NCBI GenBank assembly: GCA_963930775.1
Contig: OZ005707.1
Location: 4,154,001-4,218,000, forward strand
Reading direction: 5' to 3'
Source: Cliona cf. orientalis
Lineage: Eukaryota > Porifera > Demospongiae > Clionaida > Clionaidae
Length of the DNA stretch: 64,000 bases
The notes under the pieces are model-generated. The model searched no databases, was not told the origin of the DNA, and saw only the letters and a program-made list of their open reading frames with translations. Positions 1 through 14,000 of this stretch are shown here, piece after piece. A program made the position numbers and the translations under genes. How positions within the stretch are numbered: position 1 is the stretch's first letter; each line of letters opens with the position of its first letter.

Positions 1-102
1 AGGCTGAATGCCCAGTACCAGTAGCTAGCACAGATATAGCACTGCACAGCTAGTGCAGCACTAGCAACATATTGGGCAGGATCAGGTGAGTTTGGTGATA
101 CC

Positions 103-415
103 TTGTCTCACACGCCAGCCCCTCCTATACAAAAAGAGAGAGAGGATCTGGTCAAAAGGGTTGCACTAATGCGTCAGGCTGGAATGCAATAATTGGCAAT
201 TCTGGTGTGCGTAAAATCACTTACGTACCGTGTGCATAGACCAAGCGCATGCGAGTAAGTACGGACCTCGCATAATTACATCCCACTAATGTCATGTGAC
301 CATGGTTCTGAAATCTGATTGGGCCACAATATACATACCTCCAGGACAAGGAAGTGCAACCCTTTTTACCAGATCCTTTCTCACGCGTGCATGAAGGGGA
401 CTGGGCACGAGACTA
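103..415. mobile_element. Mutator-like foldback MITE with 9-bp target duplication
   Basis: The ends are inverted repeats: GTCTC...CCAGCCCCT on the left against AGGGGACTGGGCACGAGAC on the right, continuing inward through AGGATCTGGT(C/A)AAAAGGGTTGCACT. The direct repeat GGTGATACC flanks it at 94-102 and 416-424, a perfect 9-bp duplication. There is no room for a transposase. The termini resemble those at 20193-20256 and 36291-36654. A 9-10 bp duplication is typical of the Mutator superfamily; the superfamily assignment is inference. Confidence 0.8.
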
Positions 416-424
416 GGTGATACC

Positions 425-1490
425 ACTAGCACACAAGGTATGAGCTCTAATAAGTGTCTCCTCAATGCATGTGCATTAGCAGTCCACATAGCCTGGGTGC
501 AGCACTGTGCGAGGACAGTCCTGTGATTAACCCAGGCAGGTCTCAATGGGGTAGGTACCATACTCAGGAGGGACAGCAACCCTAGTGGGGTGGGTGGGTG
601 ACCTCATGACACCTTAATTAATTTTATACTTGGCCTTCATAATAATCAATGAAGGGGTCACATAAAGGTGACTCTATGAATGTACGTTACAATTCCCTAA
701 ACCCTCACCATTAAGGGGCTGTGAGGAGGAGTTATACTCGTCAGCTACCCGAGGCATATACACACGCTTCTTGACACGAGCACACTTAGATGAGTCGACC
801 AATGAATTCAACATGGCTCGAAAGTATTGAAGCGGATTACCGCGGTCGATCCTAGAGTGTTTTCAAGAACGTCTTTCAACTAGTTGAACCACTAATCAGT
901 GTCCAATCGGGGAGTTTTGCGCTCTGACTGTCCGTGTTGATCCAGCGTTGAACGAAAGTACAAAGTGCATCACCACACCCAAAGACTAGATTACGCAATG
1001 ACATTGCGTGGTGCACATTTGCGCATGCGCGATTATGATTCATTACCGCGGCAAGCTGCAATAAATAATGTTATTTTTAGCGGCGTCTTTACTTATTATG
1101 GTCCAACATCATTCGTGTCTAACATCATTATATTCAGTTGCAGTAATCAATATACAATGCTAAAATAAATAAAATGATAGAATTATGGTGGATAATAACT
1201 GCTGTATTGATGAATATACCGGAAAAAGAAACTGGGCCAGCCAGCAACTATGGTTATTAAACATGTATTGATGGGGAATGAGTTCAATGATATAATATTT
1301 TATGTCAGTGTAAAGTGATTTGACTATAAGAAAGAGAAAATAAAATAAAGTGACCTAATACACACAGGACACATAATATACCCACAAAATAAAATCATGA
1401 TAGGAATTATCTGAATACAATACATGTGCACCTCCTATCATGGTAAATAACCTACATCATGGGGAAGAGTATATGATATGATGATAATGA
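425..1490. other. Left-edge non-coding stretch
   Basis: No conserved coding exon was recognised here. It should contain the 3' UTR of the Wnt gene (minus strand) next to 1490. A possible short first exon of an unknown minus-strand gene lies at 709-814 (listed separately). The stretch 1080-1440 is AT-rich without a clear repeat. Small open frames in both directions show no family resemblance. Confidence 0.5.
709..814 (-). CDS. Possible first coding exon of an unrecognised gene
   Basis: On the minus strand an ATG at 814 opens a 35-codon frame starting MLNSLVDSSKCARVKKRVYM. It ends at a good donor, AATG|GTGAGG, after 709. The protein is basic and has no recognised domain. No matching downstream exon was found between 1 and 700, where a transposon sits, so any remainder would lie beyond the left edge. 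This is a weak call; chance open frame plus donor is a real alternative. Confidence 0.2.
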
Positions 1491-3997
1491 TCAAGCACAC
1501 TCATAGAATGTTCTCTGTTCCACGCAGGTGCTGCAACGGATTTCACAGCAGAAATAGAAAGAGCATCGACATTGAGTGCGCCTCTCTTCCTCGCGCTGTA
1601 CTGGAGTCTTGCCACATCTTCTGCAGATATTTTGACAGCTGCCAGTGCCAGTTGTGTTGGGATCACACCTTCTTCCCACTACACCTGGAGCTCCTATAGA
1701 GGCATCTGCCACACACCAATTGTATGTATTTCTATAGAGCAAATCTGAGTTGGTGTACTCTCGATTGCACTCTGAGATCCATGCATTGTCAGAGCGACCA
1801 TTTGACATTACTTCACAAGCATCATCATATCTTTTTCTAAGTTCTTCTCCTATGATCTCAAACTCTGGGAGCTCACTATGACATGTCTGAAAAGTGCACG
1901 ATCCTGATATGCCATGGCAGCTACAAGTGACTGGTGTTTCTGTGATAATTTTCTTTATAGCCTGCAAAATTAATAATATAATAATAAGTATGCAGCTAAG
2001 TGGTAATATTGAATGTTTACGACACTACTTAGTCTTACTTAGTCTTCCATTTGCTGTATATGGAGTATGCACCATCATGCACTGAAATCATTAAGTGAGC
2101 CTCTGCTTGCAAACTGTGCATTGAAGGTGAATACCTTCCCTGTCTTTATGGCTTCATAATGAGCTACTAATCCATCTCAGTTTACAATTGGCAGACACGT
2201 GCATGCTAAGCCAGTCGGTTCAGTGATGTGCTCATAAGCAGTAACACATCCTGGTGATTATCGTATTACTAGGCATAATGAGGCCTTCTATGATATCATT
2301 ATACACTAATGGGGTAGCTAATTACTATGCATAGGAGCCCATGTCCAGCACTCTTAAAGTGAGACAAATGTTTTCATACACTCTCCATTCTTGGGCTTTC
2401 TAATCATTTGTGAGGGCATTCCTAGTTGAAACCATTCTTCAACTAATTTCCCTCACTCTGATGGGCATATCTCTGTTCGGCTGGAAACTTGCACTTGCAA
2501 TGTAGTTATACACCTACCTCTTTAGCAGCACGAAAGTTGTGTTGAGCCAGTTCATGTTTTAGATCTCTTCCAGTGCTGGTGAATCTTTTGTTCAGAAAAG
2601 TTTGTGCAACGTGTAGGCCATAGTCCACGTTATCTGAACAGCCCTGCTCATATTCAACTCCATTGGATTCTGGCAGGTCCACAACATCATCATCACAACT
2701 GCAAGACTTGAGTAGATCTGCACCACAGGCCTTGGCAACGGTATGAGTAATGGCAGCAACAGAGAGAGCATCAACGTATGCTCCTTCCTTATATACTCTA
2801 GCTATAGGGAGTGAGAGAAAAATGAAGTGCAATTAAAATGAGGGTAATTATAGGAAACATAGGAGTAAAGGGAGAGGAAGGGCGAGATCTTGTGCAAGGA
2901 AATTCAGGAGGAAGAAAAACATAATTCCTATCTATTAGAACTGTAATCAATGATCATTCATCTAATTATTATACAGGACCATGGCAACAATTGGTGCTGT
3001 GTGTATATTTTAGTTCAGGAAACCTACAACATTCTGTTCAACAATTGACCGGCATCCAAACTATCTTGGTTATGAAATTCCACCGTAACTAACTCAATTG
3101 GTAGCTTCATATACACAATATTGAGAAGGTGATTAGCATTTCATAACTCTGAACATTCGTCTGTGCAGCATGCATGTCACATTCTCAGTAGAGAATGCCC
3201 ATGAGACCACGCAAATTTTTGGCTATATCAAATTATGCACAAGTACTGGAGCAGTCCACGGCTCATTAACTTGTACCAGATAAAAATTAATATATCCAGT
3301 AAGATCGCTCGTTTGTGCAAAAATAAACTGTTCCGGGCATAACCTTCAATTGCTAGCAAACGTTGCTACAATGTCATGCATATGCATCCTTCAGAAGAGG
3401 GTTTCACGATCACTTAGTGATATACATATGAGCCCAGGTGCAACATTGAGGCATGACAGAAATGTTCATCACATGTTTGTACGTTCCTTTACCAGGCCGA
3501 CAAAAAGGAGACTGAAGGTTTTCGATAACTTTAGCACCCCTTCTTAGCTACTCAAAGTGGACTATTTAACACTAAAATTCTAAGAGGAACAAGCATGCCA
3601 AGTCACCGTACATACCTCCATCATTAATCTTTGGTGTCTTCAACAGAGAAAATTCACTGCAATTCCATAACTCATTCTCAAACTGTTTCTCACACTCATC
3701 CTTGGCTATGCTCTCAGCATACTGAAGCAGAGGCACCATGTCGGGGTGATCACGGCAGATATAGAGCGCTTGGTCCAGTGTATCAAACATATCAATGCAT
3801 TTTCTGACATTGAGAACTGGTGGGCCCGCATTTGGATCTAAAAACACAGTTACTATTTCTGCTTCTGTGATTGCATGGGTGGTAGACGAGATAGAATCAG
3901 ATTCTACGAATACTGTGTCCTGTTGTGCTATAGAGGTTGCTGCTTGACTTAAAATTCCAATTGCCAGTACAAAGAGCCTGAAATCAAGATAAATCAA
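1491..3997 (-). CDS. Wnt family secreted signalling protein
   Basis: Three minus-strand exons (3997-3616, 2801-2518, 1961-1491) join in phase into a 378-residue protein, a normal Wnt length. Exon 1 gives a hydrophobic signal peptide and the Wnt-type block CEKQFENELWNCS. Exon 2 carries KEGAYVDALSVAAITH and the GCSDNVDYG motif. Exon 3 begins with CSCHGISGSC, whose serine (about residue 241) is the site palmitoleoylated by Porcupine in other Wnts. It ends with the cysteine-rich tail FCCEIRCSTC. I count about 26 cysteines. Wnts are secreted and bind Frizzled/LRP receptors. The ATG at 3997 is used, but a candidate acceptor lies just inside it (TCTTGATTTCAG), so an upstream exon could supply the true start. 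The subfamily cannot be assigned. GOSR2 lies upstream on the same strand. Confidence 0.95.
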
Positions 3998-5057
3998 TAA
4001 TTATTGTAGGTGCTGATAGATGTGGTTACACACAGAATAGGTGGTACTCCCGCTAATAGAACACACCCTTAATACTTTTGCCATAAACAAAGCAAAGTGC
4101 TATAAAAAATAATATAATAACATTCTACGTGAAGCAATTGTGTTGACACCTCCAGTACTCAGTAAAGGCACTACTCAGTATAACTGTCAGAATTAGCAGC
4201 ATCACTTCTAAGGCATATTAGATAACCATGACAAAACCTCAAGTATGTTAAATAGCTGCAGCTCAAACCACAGAGCTCCAGGACTATAACTGGAAGTTAT
4301 GTTATAGTGAAGCTGCATTCTTCTACCATGGATAATAAACTCGCAAGTCTAGCACTTTGAAATGACGACACAACAATACTTGTGCGCATCGAGGTCATAA
4401 CAAAATTAATATTAATACAGTCTGGTCGTGAAGCGATGTGCATGCAGTTGCAGTCTCACCATAATAATGTTCTCCCTAGAGGTGCTGGATGTGCAAGGGT
4501 GGAGCTGGTGGTGGTTCTATTGCAGCATCTTGAGCTGGTCCGGTGGTGCGCGATCGATCTATGCCGAGATGCGTCGCTGCAGACTACCTCTCGCTCGTTT
4601 CTACTGCTACAGCCCCGTAGTAATCTGTTGATGGCTTCCATAGTGTATTGTAGTTTCATCCACGAAAGAATATTATTCAGATTGGTTTGTAGTTGTTGCC
4701 AATTTTCTCTCTTTGGCAAAAACACTTTCGAAAAGTTAATACGCACAGGAATCGCACCCGGGCTATAAATACACCTATGCAAGCACATAGCAAAGGCTTC
4801 CATGTGTATAATTATTACGCAATATAAGATTATTAACGATTTCTCAATGCGTTGACACTTCCGGCACGAGCGTACATACTTTATTTGCATGCGCATTGAG
4901 AGCCCTCTTCTCACTGGTCTTCTTTTAGCACCACAAGCAGGAAAACAGTACATCAACTTCACAGCATAGTGCACCAAAGCTCACCCATCTTCAAAAATAA
5001 TGATATTATTAAGATGGCATTGTGCACGCTATAATTAAATTTTGAATAATCATGTTA
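3998..5057. promoter_or_regulatory. Gap between Wnt start and GOSR2 stop
   Basis: This interval holds the Wnt promoter/5' UTR and the GOSR2 3' UTR. A minus-strand polyadenylation signal AATAAA (TTTATT on plus at 4880-4885) sits about 170 bp past the GOSR2 stop and probably ends that transcript. Open frames of 128 and 173 codons overlap on opposite strands at 4382-4977; neither shows a recognisable domain. Confidence 0.45.
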
Positions 5058-8000
5058 TTAAGAAACAAAGTAATATATAACTAGGATGATGATGAGAGAT
5101 GAAATCACAACACCTGACCAAAATATCCACCAGTCCTGCATTGAAATAATATCATCCAACAGGTGGATCTCGACTAAAACAATAATTATCACATAAAATA
5201 AAAAAGGTATTATACATACATCATCCCCTTTCATTCTGATTTCATAGTTAATGTAGTGCATTCCAGACATGCCACAAAAACTCATGCATATCGTTTTTCA
5301 TGATGAAATCTCTATAAGAACAGCTGCCATTGATCCCAAGTCGAACGAGCAGGCAATAAAAGTATGCACTTTAAAACAAAGTCTCCTCAGTCCCTTCCCC
5401 AAGTAATATCAATTACCAAACCAGGTGGAGTTAAAGCTAACAAGAAATCTCAACACTTTTCTTTCACTATCGACTAGAAACTTGGTAGAAATCAGTTCAT
5501 TCTAAAACACTCCCACTACTAATGGATCATACCATATATGTACCCCCATGTACTCTGCTAAAGAAATCAAGCAGAAGGAAGAGAACACTGTTTTTAGTTG
5601 CTTACTTGAGTAGTCCTTTTCTCAATCAGTCTCATTACAGTGTTTGACAAGCCAAGAGTATTTGCCACATCAAGCATCTTACGCTGGACACCCTGCAGTA
5701 AACCATTTACATTATGAGTACAGGGAACATGGCAGTAATTTGTAAAATCACCATTCATAAGCCCCTAGGCTACCAAAACACCCCCACAGGCAGTCACACA
5801 ATAATTACTACCTCATCAGGTGTGGTATGTACTACAGGGAGCATAGCAGAGCAGAGCTGCAAGTGGGGCAGCTGTTTTCATGCATAGTTGTCAGGTAACT
5901 CCAGCAACAAGTACTCTACCTACATGTAGCTACGACCAATCACCACAGCACTAGAGAGAAAACACATCATAGGACAAGTGATGACAAACACACACACAGA
6001 CATCCAAACACTGATACCACTTGAATGGAATGAAATGTAACGGAAACAAGAAACAAGTTTCTTCTGTAACACAAACCTAGCTGCCTAGTGTATGGAGAGT
6101 CCTCGTAATCAGCTTGTATATTAATCGTCTCAACTAGCATCTAGAACCAAACTATTTCAAGCTCTACCTGATGAGCAAGACCATGGCAGGTTTATATAAT
6201 AATATAGTAGCTTCAAAAGATGACTGATTAGATTAGACCAGTGTAAGATGCCTCTCTCTCACACAAAATCCAGGGAGTCAGCTTAGGTGCTCTAAAAATA
6301 TATATCTGAAGCTATAGGAAGTAGAAGACATTATTAGAAGCAGTGATGAGAGATGACACAAACCAAAGCCACTGAAAAAGTATATACTTGAAGACATCTC
6401 AATAAGGCAATGCCAAAAGGCTGATAGGCAAACAGCATCTTAAGAGGTCATTTGATGGGCCAGGGATAAAAGCTAACCCAGGACATGCCTTACCACAAGC
6501 ACAGGGGACAAGCACTCCTAGGGTATCAACACACACCTCTTTAATGCACATTAAATTAATTTCAGCTGAAATTTACCATCATTTACTTGCACAGATTGCT
6601 GCTATTAATTTTTCATATTTGCAGGAAACCCTACAGGTTCCTATTAGAGCAATTACCAGTACTAATGACTAGTTTGTGGTGCAAACCTCAGCAGAACTTA
6701 ATTAGATTAGTGGCACCAATTTTCCCCACACTGGAGCCACTACAGCATTAAAAAGAAAATGCACCCAGGCCTATAGATAGGCAGTATGTAGGAGACAGAG
6801 AGGAAAAATTAAAAGTAATTTTCAAGATGCAGTCAAAAATGTGCTAGCAATGCCTGTCCATGGAGATTTCCCGGGGAAAAACAACTCAGTTGGAATAATA
6901 ATACATTTTCATAAACATAATACTACATGTACTACTATAACATGCATATGGGTGTCAATCTCTACATGTGCATGCATGTGTGAGCATTTGGTATAGCAAG
7001 TTCATTAATTTAATCTATCTCCACTTAAGCAGAGGGAGTGTCATTTTTTAAAGATGATAATTCCCACATGCAGAATCGATAGCAACCAACCACAGCCACA
7101 CACACACACTCATTAGGGGCACACCACACACAGAGCAGCTGTTGCTCAGTATATCTAACATTACAGGGAGGGGAAGGATGGAAGTGGGAGGGGAGAGGGA
7201 GGGGAGAGGGGGAGGGAGGAAAGAAGGAGAACTAGGGCACCATGTGATAAATAAATGCACATTCCGTACTACGAAAGTGCATGGAGCTTAACCTTTAATG
7301 TAAAGCGTTGAGCTTTCAGGTTTCCTAGTATGTCTGCCCCATGACTAAGGACGTTGTCTAGTCCTCGGTTGGCCTCTTCTAATCGCTGGTGATGATGCAG
7401 GCTCGGATCTATACTGATCTTGGTATCACTCTCTGATGCCTGCAATGAATATACAAGTTTAAGACCAGTGTGATAATAATATTGCATATGCATGTCTATG
7501 GTTATACATTTTAGTGTACATTATGTTCACAGAAATCACAACCTTTTCAACAGTGGTGGACAATAATAATAATAATATGATCAAAGTAGTTATTAAATCA
7601 TGTATGCCCACTTAAATAGTAATACTACACATCATTGGATCACATTAGTGAATAACAAAGTATTATCAGCAGCAATGAAAACATCCATTCAGAGAGTCAC
7701 CTCCTACAGCACATGCTGGTCCAACTCCACATATTCATACAAAGGAAGGGGTCCACACGTGCATTCATCCAGGTGGCCAAAGCGTACTATAGTGTCAGCA
7801 CATATTACAGGGGATTCCACAATCACATGAGTGTGTGTGTGCGTGTGAGTAGGGGAGGTGGGGGAATAGGGCAGGCAGCAGGGTAGCCGATAGGTCTGAG
7901 GGCTGGATAAATTATGCAGGGCCAGGGTGGAGGGTGAGCACGTGGCTCAATGTGATCCACCACACTCTCACACCACATGTGATGTGGTTGTCATAGAATG

Positions 8001-11000
8001 CAAACATGCATGGAAGAAATACACGTGAGCGTATCCACTGTTTGTTATAATAGTGAGGTTTCTTAAGCAGCACACCCACCCTTATTCCCTCCCTACCTGC
8101 CTACGTAACTACATACCTCAGCTCAGGTACCTGTGCTATAGCCAGCCAAGCAAGCAACACAGAGAAGCAAAGGAGATTGGAACTAAGTGGCCATCTCACA
8201 ATGCCCAAAGTGGGTTGAGTTAGCCCAGAGACTGGTAGGGAGACCGGTACCGTGTGGTTTTCTCCTCTTCCTCCCTTCCTGGCCAAACCCTGCCACCTGT
8301 CCTTTCAGGGCAAGCCACGCAGCTAGGCACCCACTCAAGTGAAGAACCTTGTATGCAGCACTAAACAGTCACCAGGAGAGGTCAACAATGGAGCCTCAAA
8401 GCCAAGTAATGACAGGGAAAAAAGGAAAGTCAATAGTAGCCTACAAAGGCAATGACAGTCAGAGTCCAAAGGAAGTTGGTTTGTTGATTTGTTGACGCTC
8501 TAAATTCAATTATCAAGTATTCAGGATAAGTGGCTGTGACGTTCCCATACTGTGAATCAAGTAACAAGCTAATGAGCATACCTCACTCACATTTGGTTGG
8601 TGCTGAGAGATAACATTCACTCATTTGGTGCTGGGATGTGAGAACACAGATACTAGAGGAGGAGCATGGACCACATAACACAATAAAATCTTTAATCCAG
8701 ACTACTCTGGTATAGGAATTTTAATACATCCGTGTGCATTGTTAGTGAGGGTGGTATGTTGGCACTTGAAGCAGAATTTATGATATATCACTGATGGCTT
8801 GAAAGGATTGTTTGGGTTTAAACTTGCAACTTTGAAACTCACTATAGCATGAAGACATCTCCCGGGTGAAAAAAAGGCAAAATAGTGGTCATTTTGAGAG
8901 CTACGTAGTTTAGTGCTGGTATGTACACACATTTAGTACTATATAGCTGAGATATGATTGATTTAATCTTAGAAATGCACTTGACAAAGTCTAGATATTT
9001 CGCCAGTACCATAGTATAGCAGGTAGCTTGAAATAAAACAGCCCTCTCTTGGTACTAGAAAAATCTTAATTTGGCAACCTTTGACTGTTAATAGTGCCAT
9101 AGATGCACATACATTAAGTTAAATTGACGAATTACCCTATTCACCAAACCATCAAATTAAACCTCAAGAAAGTTTCCTGCCATACGATACTTCGTACTAC
9201 AAATTGTGACAACAATTTGCGTAGTTTTTCTGAAAAATTTGGGCAAATGCCAAGGAGAGTATCAGGCAAGGGTTGAGAGGACCCCACCATGGTTGAGAGG
9301 CAACTATTCTGAGCAGAGAATAATTGATAGACACATCAGGCACCCATCCAGGTCAGAGAGCATACACATTAAGCAGAGAGGCACCCATCCAGGTCAATAG
9401 TGCTATTAGATACTAAGCTGAGGGGTACCAATCCAGATCAGAGTGCATAGACACTAAGTTGAGAGATACCCATTCAGTCCTGAGAGGTACTCAATTGGTG
9501 TTAAGAGGGTGTTTGTTCGTAGATGAAACTCTAATTGCAATTTAACAAGCAATTACCTGTTGTGATGCTGATTCTGGAGACAAGGAGTCGACGAATGCAC
9601 ACGCAATTACTCCGATAGCAACAGCCACACCCAAGCAGGCAACCGGGTGGCGCTGTACGGGTACAGCACAGTGACGAATCATACAGCTAGGCTATGACAG
9701 TGATACTGTTTCTATTCCAAACAGCTTATAGTATTCTATTTATATTATATGCCCAATTTCAAGGGTAACTTTGTGGCAGACTTGAGATAGTCTTAAGTGT
9801 ACTGAATCTTGAAAGTTATACAAACGTATATAAACTTAATTATCATAAGATGTCAGAAAAAAAAACCAAGGTTAGCATTCCATATTGATTGAATTAAATG
9901 CACAAGAGAGATGGGGTGACCTTAAGACAAAAAGTGGGAGGTGGAGTGCTTTAAAAAATCTAATAATCATGCACACCTTTCTCCCAAAACACCCGCCATG
10001 CACACATCAACGGCTTGGCAGTATCAAATTAATATCAAATCATTGAGTGATTACGTTAACCTATCAGACACAGTTCACACCAGAGTGTCAAGTAAATTAC
10101 CCTCGCCCACACACACAGTCTTATCATAGAGCAGCGAAGCAATGACCAAGTGGATGATCTGTATGTGTCTGGGTATGTGTGACCGTAGTGTGTGCATACA
10201 TGTGCGCACGCATAGCATGAACAAGGTAAGCATGTGCGACTTTCGTACCAGCCACACTAGAAGCCACTAGATCAGGACATAAATTATCACAGCTATGTAA
10301 TCGTCACAGCATATTAGAATTCAATGTGAATATGAGTAGCAACCGTAACCATGGCAACTAAGTATTATAGCTCTCAAGACAAAATTGCTAAAACGTGACT
10401 AGCAGTTGCTATTTAATTGAATTTCTGCTCCCACTTCCTCCTCCTACTAACTTTCAATTGACCTAATCAGCATGAAGGACCTGTTACCCTCCCACAGAGT
10501 AGGAGGGTGCAGTGTCTTCATGCATAACATGTGTTGCAAGGCAGAACTTTAGTATCTAACCAAGGCATACATAAGAACTGCTTACCAAAATAAAATTAAC
10601 AAATTGATATCCTCCCTCCCTACAACAGTGCTGGATATAACATTGGGCCAGCAGCTCTACTTGAGAAGCAGCCATATATTCCCTCGTATTTTCATTCCAC
10701 TCTCTCTTTCTACTTTAGTCTCTCTGCACTCTCGGGTAGGTGGCATGTACTATGACCTTCACAGAATGTAATGGTCTGGGCATGAGAAAATCTCATCTGC
10801 TAGCCTTCTCTTTCTTTCTCTACTCCTCCTTCCACTATCCCTCCTCTCTCGTCTCTCCTTTATCCCTTTTCTTTCCCTACTCTCCTTACCATAGTGTGAA
10901 GCAAGGGACCTACAAAATGCAGAAATGCCCTTACAACAATCACAGCAAAACAGCAACTAATGTGTGTGCCTACTGCGTGTCTGAGCAGGCACTGGGATGA

Positions 11001-14000
11001 CTCACCCCTGGGTTTGTGATCAGTTCTAGAAAATAGACCAAGTCCGTCTATATTTATCCCCCTTACTTATAACTACCTCAGCTGGAAAATTACACAGCAA
11101 GGCACAACACAATACTTAATCATGGACTTGCACAATGCAACTTACTGTGTTACTCAATAGCAGGGCTTGGACAGCAAACGCAAGAGCCACATCATCAAAG
11201 CACAATGACAGTGTGGAACCAAACAGAAAATATTCACCGATCGTCCCTCGAACGATAAAAATAATCCACTGCAACCAGTCAGCGTACACACTAACATATG
11301 TCCATAGTTGACATAACAACAAATGTCGAACGTAATGTTGAAAGTGGAGTGGAGCTTACGTGTTCGAGGGAGATGCACTTATGCATACCTCAGTCAGCAC
11401 TGCGTTGCTTATACCGATAACTACAAAGGCAAGGATATGCCCCATACAGCCATGCATACCATGCACTACCAATACACTCATAACAAATTGTTTCAAACAT
11501 GTACATGTATCAGGAACTGATTGTGTTTGGTATCTTGATGCTTCTGTGCTGGTACATGCATGATGAAATATGAAAACCCACGAGACCTTAGACAATACAC
11601 ACTCAACACAACTAGCTAGCTTCTATGAAAGAAACTATTTCAAGCATTCCATGGAAGTGCTCCAAATCAGGATTTAATCAAGTTGGACAGTATGTGAATG
11701 TCACAGGAGAGCCCATGGTGATAATGCCATTAGAACTATCACAGGTAACAGGGCCTACTATTGCTATCCACCAACTTTCCCACATTCATCGACACACAGT
11801 ATAAACATTTAGACCTCAGCATATAATACAATTCACACCCTTAATTAGCTGAGGCATGCAAAGTTAGTATATACCCCAGAAGAGCAGTGTATAATATTTA
11901 TTATGGTATCTGTCATAAATTTCATCAAGATCAATAATAATATACTGTATCATGTCGTTACGGCACACAGTTATCGATTCCTGTCTGCACGTGAATTGAG
12001 CCAGATATATGAACACACAATAACTATGGGAAGTAGCATATAGTATTATAGCTAGCTCTATCGAGCTGTGTTGAGCATCAGAGCACTGTAACAGCTAGCT
12101 ATATATATTCTTATACAATGTGTGGTCGGTATGACTGACTGTGCAAATAGCACCGTGCTGTGGTAGACAACATGATCATCAGAAAACTTTCCAGCTACAT
12201 ACAACTAAAAAGCTATCTTCTCAGAAAAGCAGCAGTAAGAGATTAACTAGTATGATAATTCTTATTAAACTGAACAAGAAGGAAGGGAAAGATAGCCAAA
12301 GATCAAAGAATGTGTTCCCAACAAACTTTATCAATAATTATGACCAACTGACTTTGGTTAAATCTGCCTGCCGCTTCCTATTTCTAGGTAGTGTAGAAAA
12401 GAAAGGTTTCAAGAGGTAGACAATATCTGGGCAAACAGAAATAGCAGGAAGTGCCCCCTCCAAGTGACCACCACAGAAAACTGTCTCAGCATTAATGGGA
12501 TTTTGTTGTCCATAAATATTGGCTAGCTTGGCACACTGGTTACACTGATAGGCCATGCCCTTAAAGATACTGCAGCATTCAGCAGTATTGCACATACTAA
12601 TTTTAAATTAACTCAATCAAGGAGAACATGAGGAGGGGAAAATAATTTCATTAGTTAATTAAGGAGGGAATTTAGCCATGACTGTATGAACAGCAGAGTC
12701 TACCATTCAGTGCAGCAAGAAATGAGGCTGGAGGGAAGGGGGATTCCCAGAGATATGATAATATCATATGCTTCAGATGATTTCTTTCCTCCAAATTTGA
12801 TGCTTAGTTTCTTGGGATTCAAAAACAGTTAGCTTCCTCCATCACAGTACAGCCTCCTCCAGGTTCCTGGACTTGGCAGAGTGGAGGAATGGAGTTCAAG
12901 TTTACATAGGAGCACAGGTCAACTATGGGGCAGAGGAGAGTGCAAAGTTCACACTCTGCCCCAACCATGGAAACATGGACACTGCTGGGATGGTATGTGA
13001 CTGTAAAACAAGAACTGAGTTCAGCAGTTATGTGGTAACTATTGTTGTACAGTGGCATTACTGAAGATCCTGTAACTTGGTAGCTAAGATACCCACAACC
13101 ACTAGTAGCCCTATGAACTCCTAACCCTCAGTTACCTTTTATGGCAATGTCTAGATTCTAAATGACTACAGGACAAATTGCAGTCAAGGCTGCTGTATAA
13201 CATAATAAGCTACTTAGTAGTTAGCATTGAGGAGTGCTCACTCAATCATAGTATGGTAATGTCTGGCCAGCCACCCAGCCATAACAGATCCTTCAGCAAT
13301 CTCCAAATTTGTAAAATCATAGGGTACGGGATATATACCCTAGTGCAGATAATGGGATGCTGAGCTCTTCTTCTCACCCTAAATCACTAAGCTGTGTGAT
13401 AGTGTCTGACCAATCATCTACAGCAGTCTCCAGCAAGTTAAGACAACAGGAATACTCCTACAGAGTGCATGCTGTATTCTTTCCCTCATATTGAAACATG
13501 GCTGAATAGCACCAAGACAGAGCTAGCACTGCTGCCATAATGGGATGGAAAGCAACCATCACCTCCCACCTTAAATCACACAGTGTTTCACAATGTCACC
13601 AAATTTGGAACAGTTGCATTATTTTCTTGTCCCTGGCTGTTTTTCTTAGTCACACCAACGTTTTTGTGTCACGATCTGCCCTTGGGGCACGATTGAGCCA
13701 GCTGTCCTCTGTGCCACAATCCCAGCCACTAGCTAAACTGTCATAATTGATCAGATCAATTTGTATCAGATTTGTATTGTTTCCATACATACATAGATGT
13801 ACTATAATACTATTATGTAAGGCTAGTCAGTACAGTGAAGTATGCTTAGCTCAATTGCTGCTTGTAATTTCCGTAATTTGTACACAGGAGGGTGAGCGTG
13901 TGGCATGCATGGATATAACATGAGAAAGTACACTAGAGCAATAGAATCCGTGTTACGTAAGTAACTAAGTAAGTAGTAGCTAAGGTAAGCTATCATGAGT

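Noticed and set aside
292-579. 95-codon open frame on the minus strand
   Set aside because: It runs through the right arm of the 103-415 transposon and has no protein-like conservation.
4382-4977. Overlapping open frames of 128 (plus) and 173 (minus) codons between Wnt and GOSR2
   Set aside because: Neither has recognisable domains or good splice context; the region fits promoter and 3' UTR.
12338-13058. Cysteine-containing minus-strand frames in GOSR2 intron 5
   Set aside because: No recognisable zinc-finger spacing, no partner exons and no good splice sites; left unannotated.
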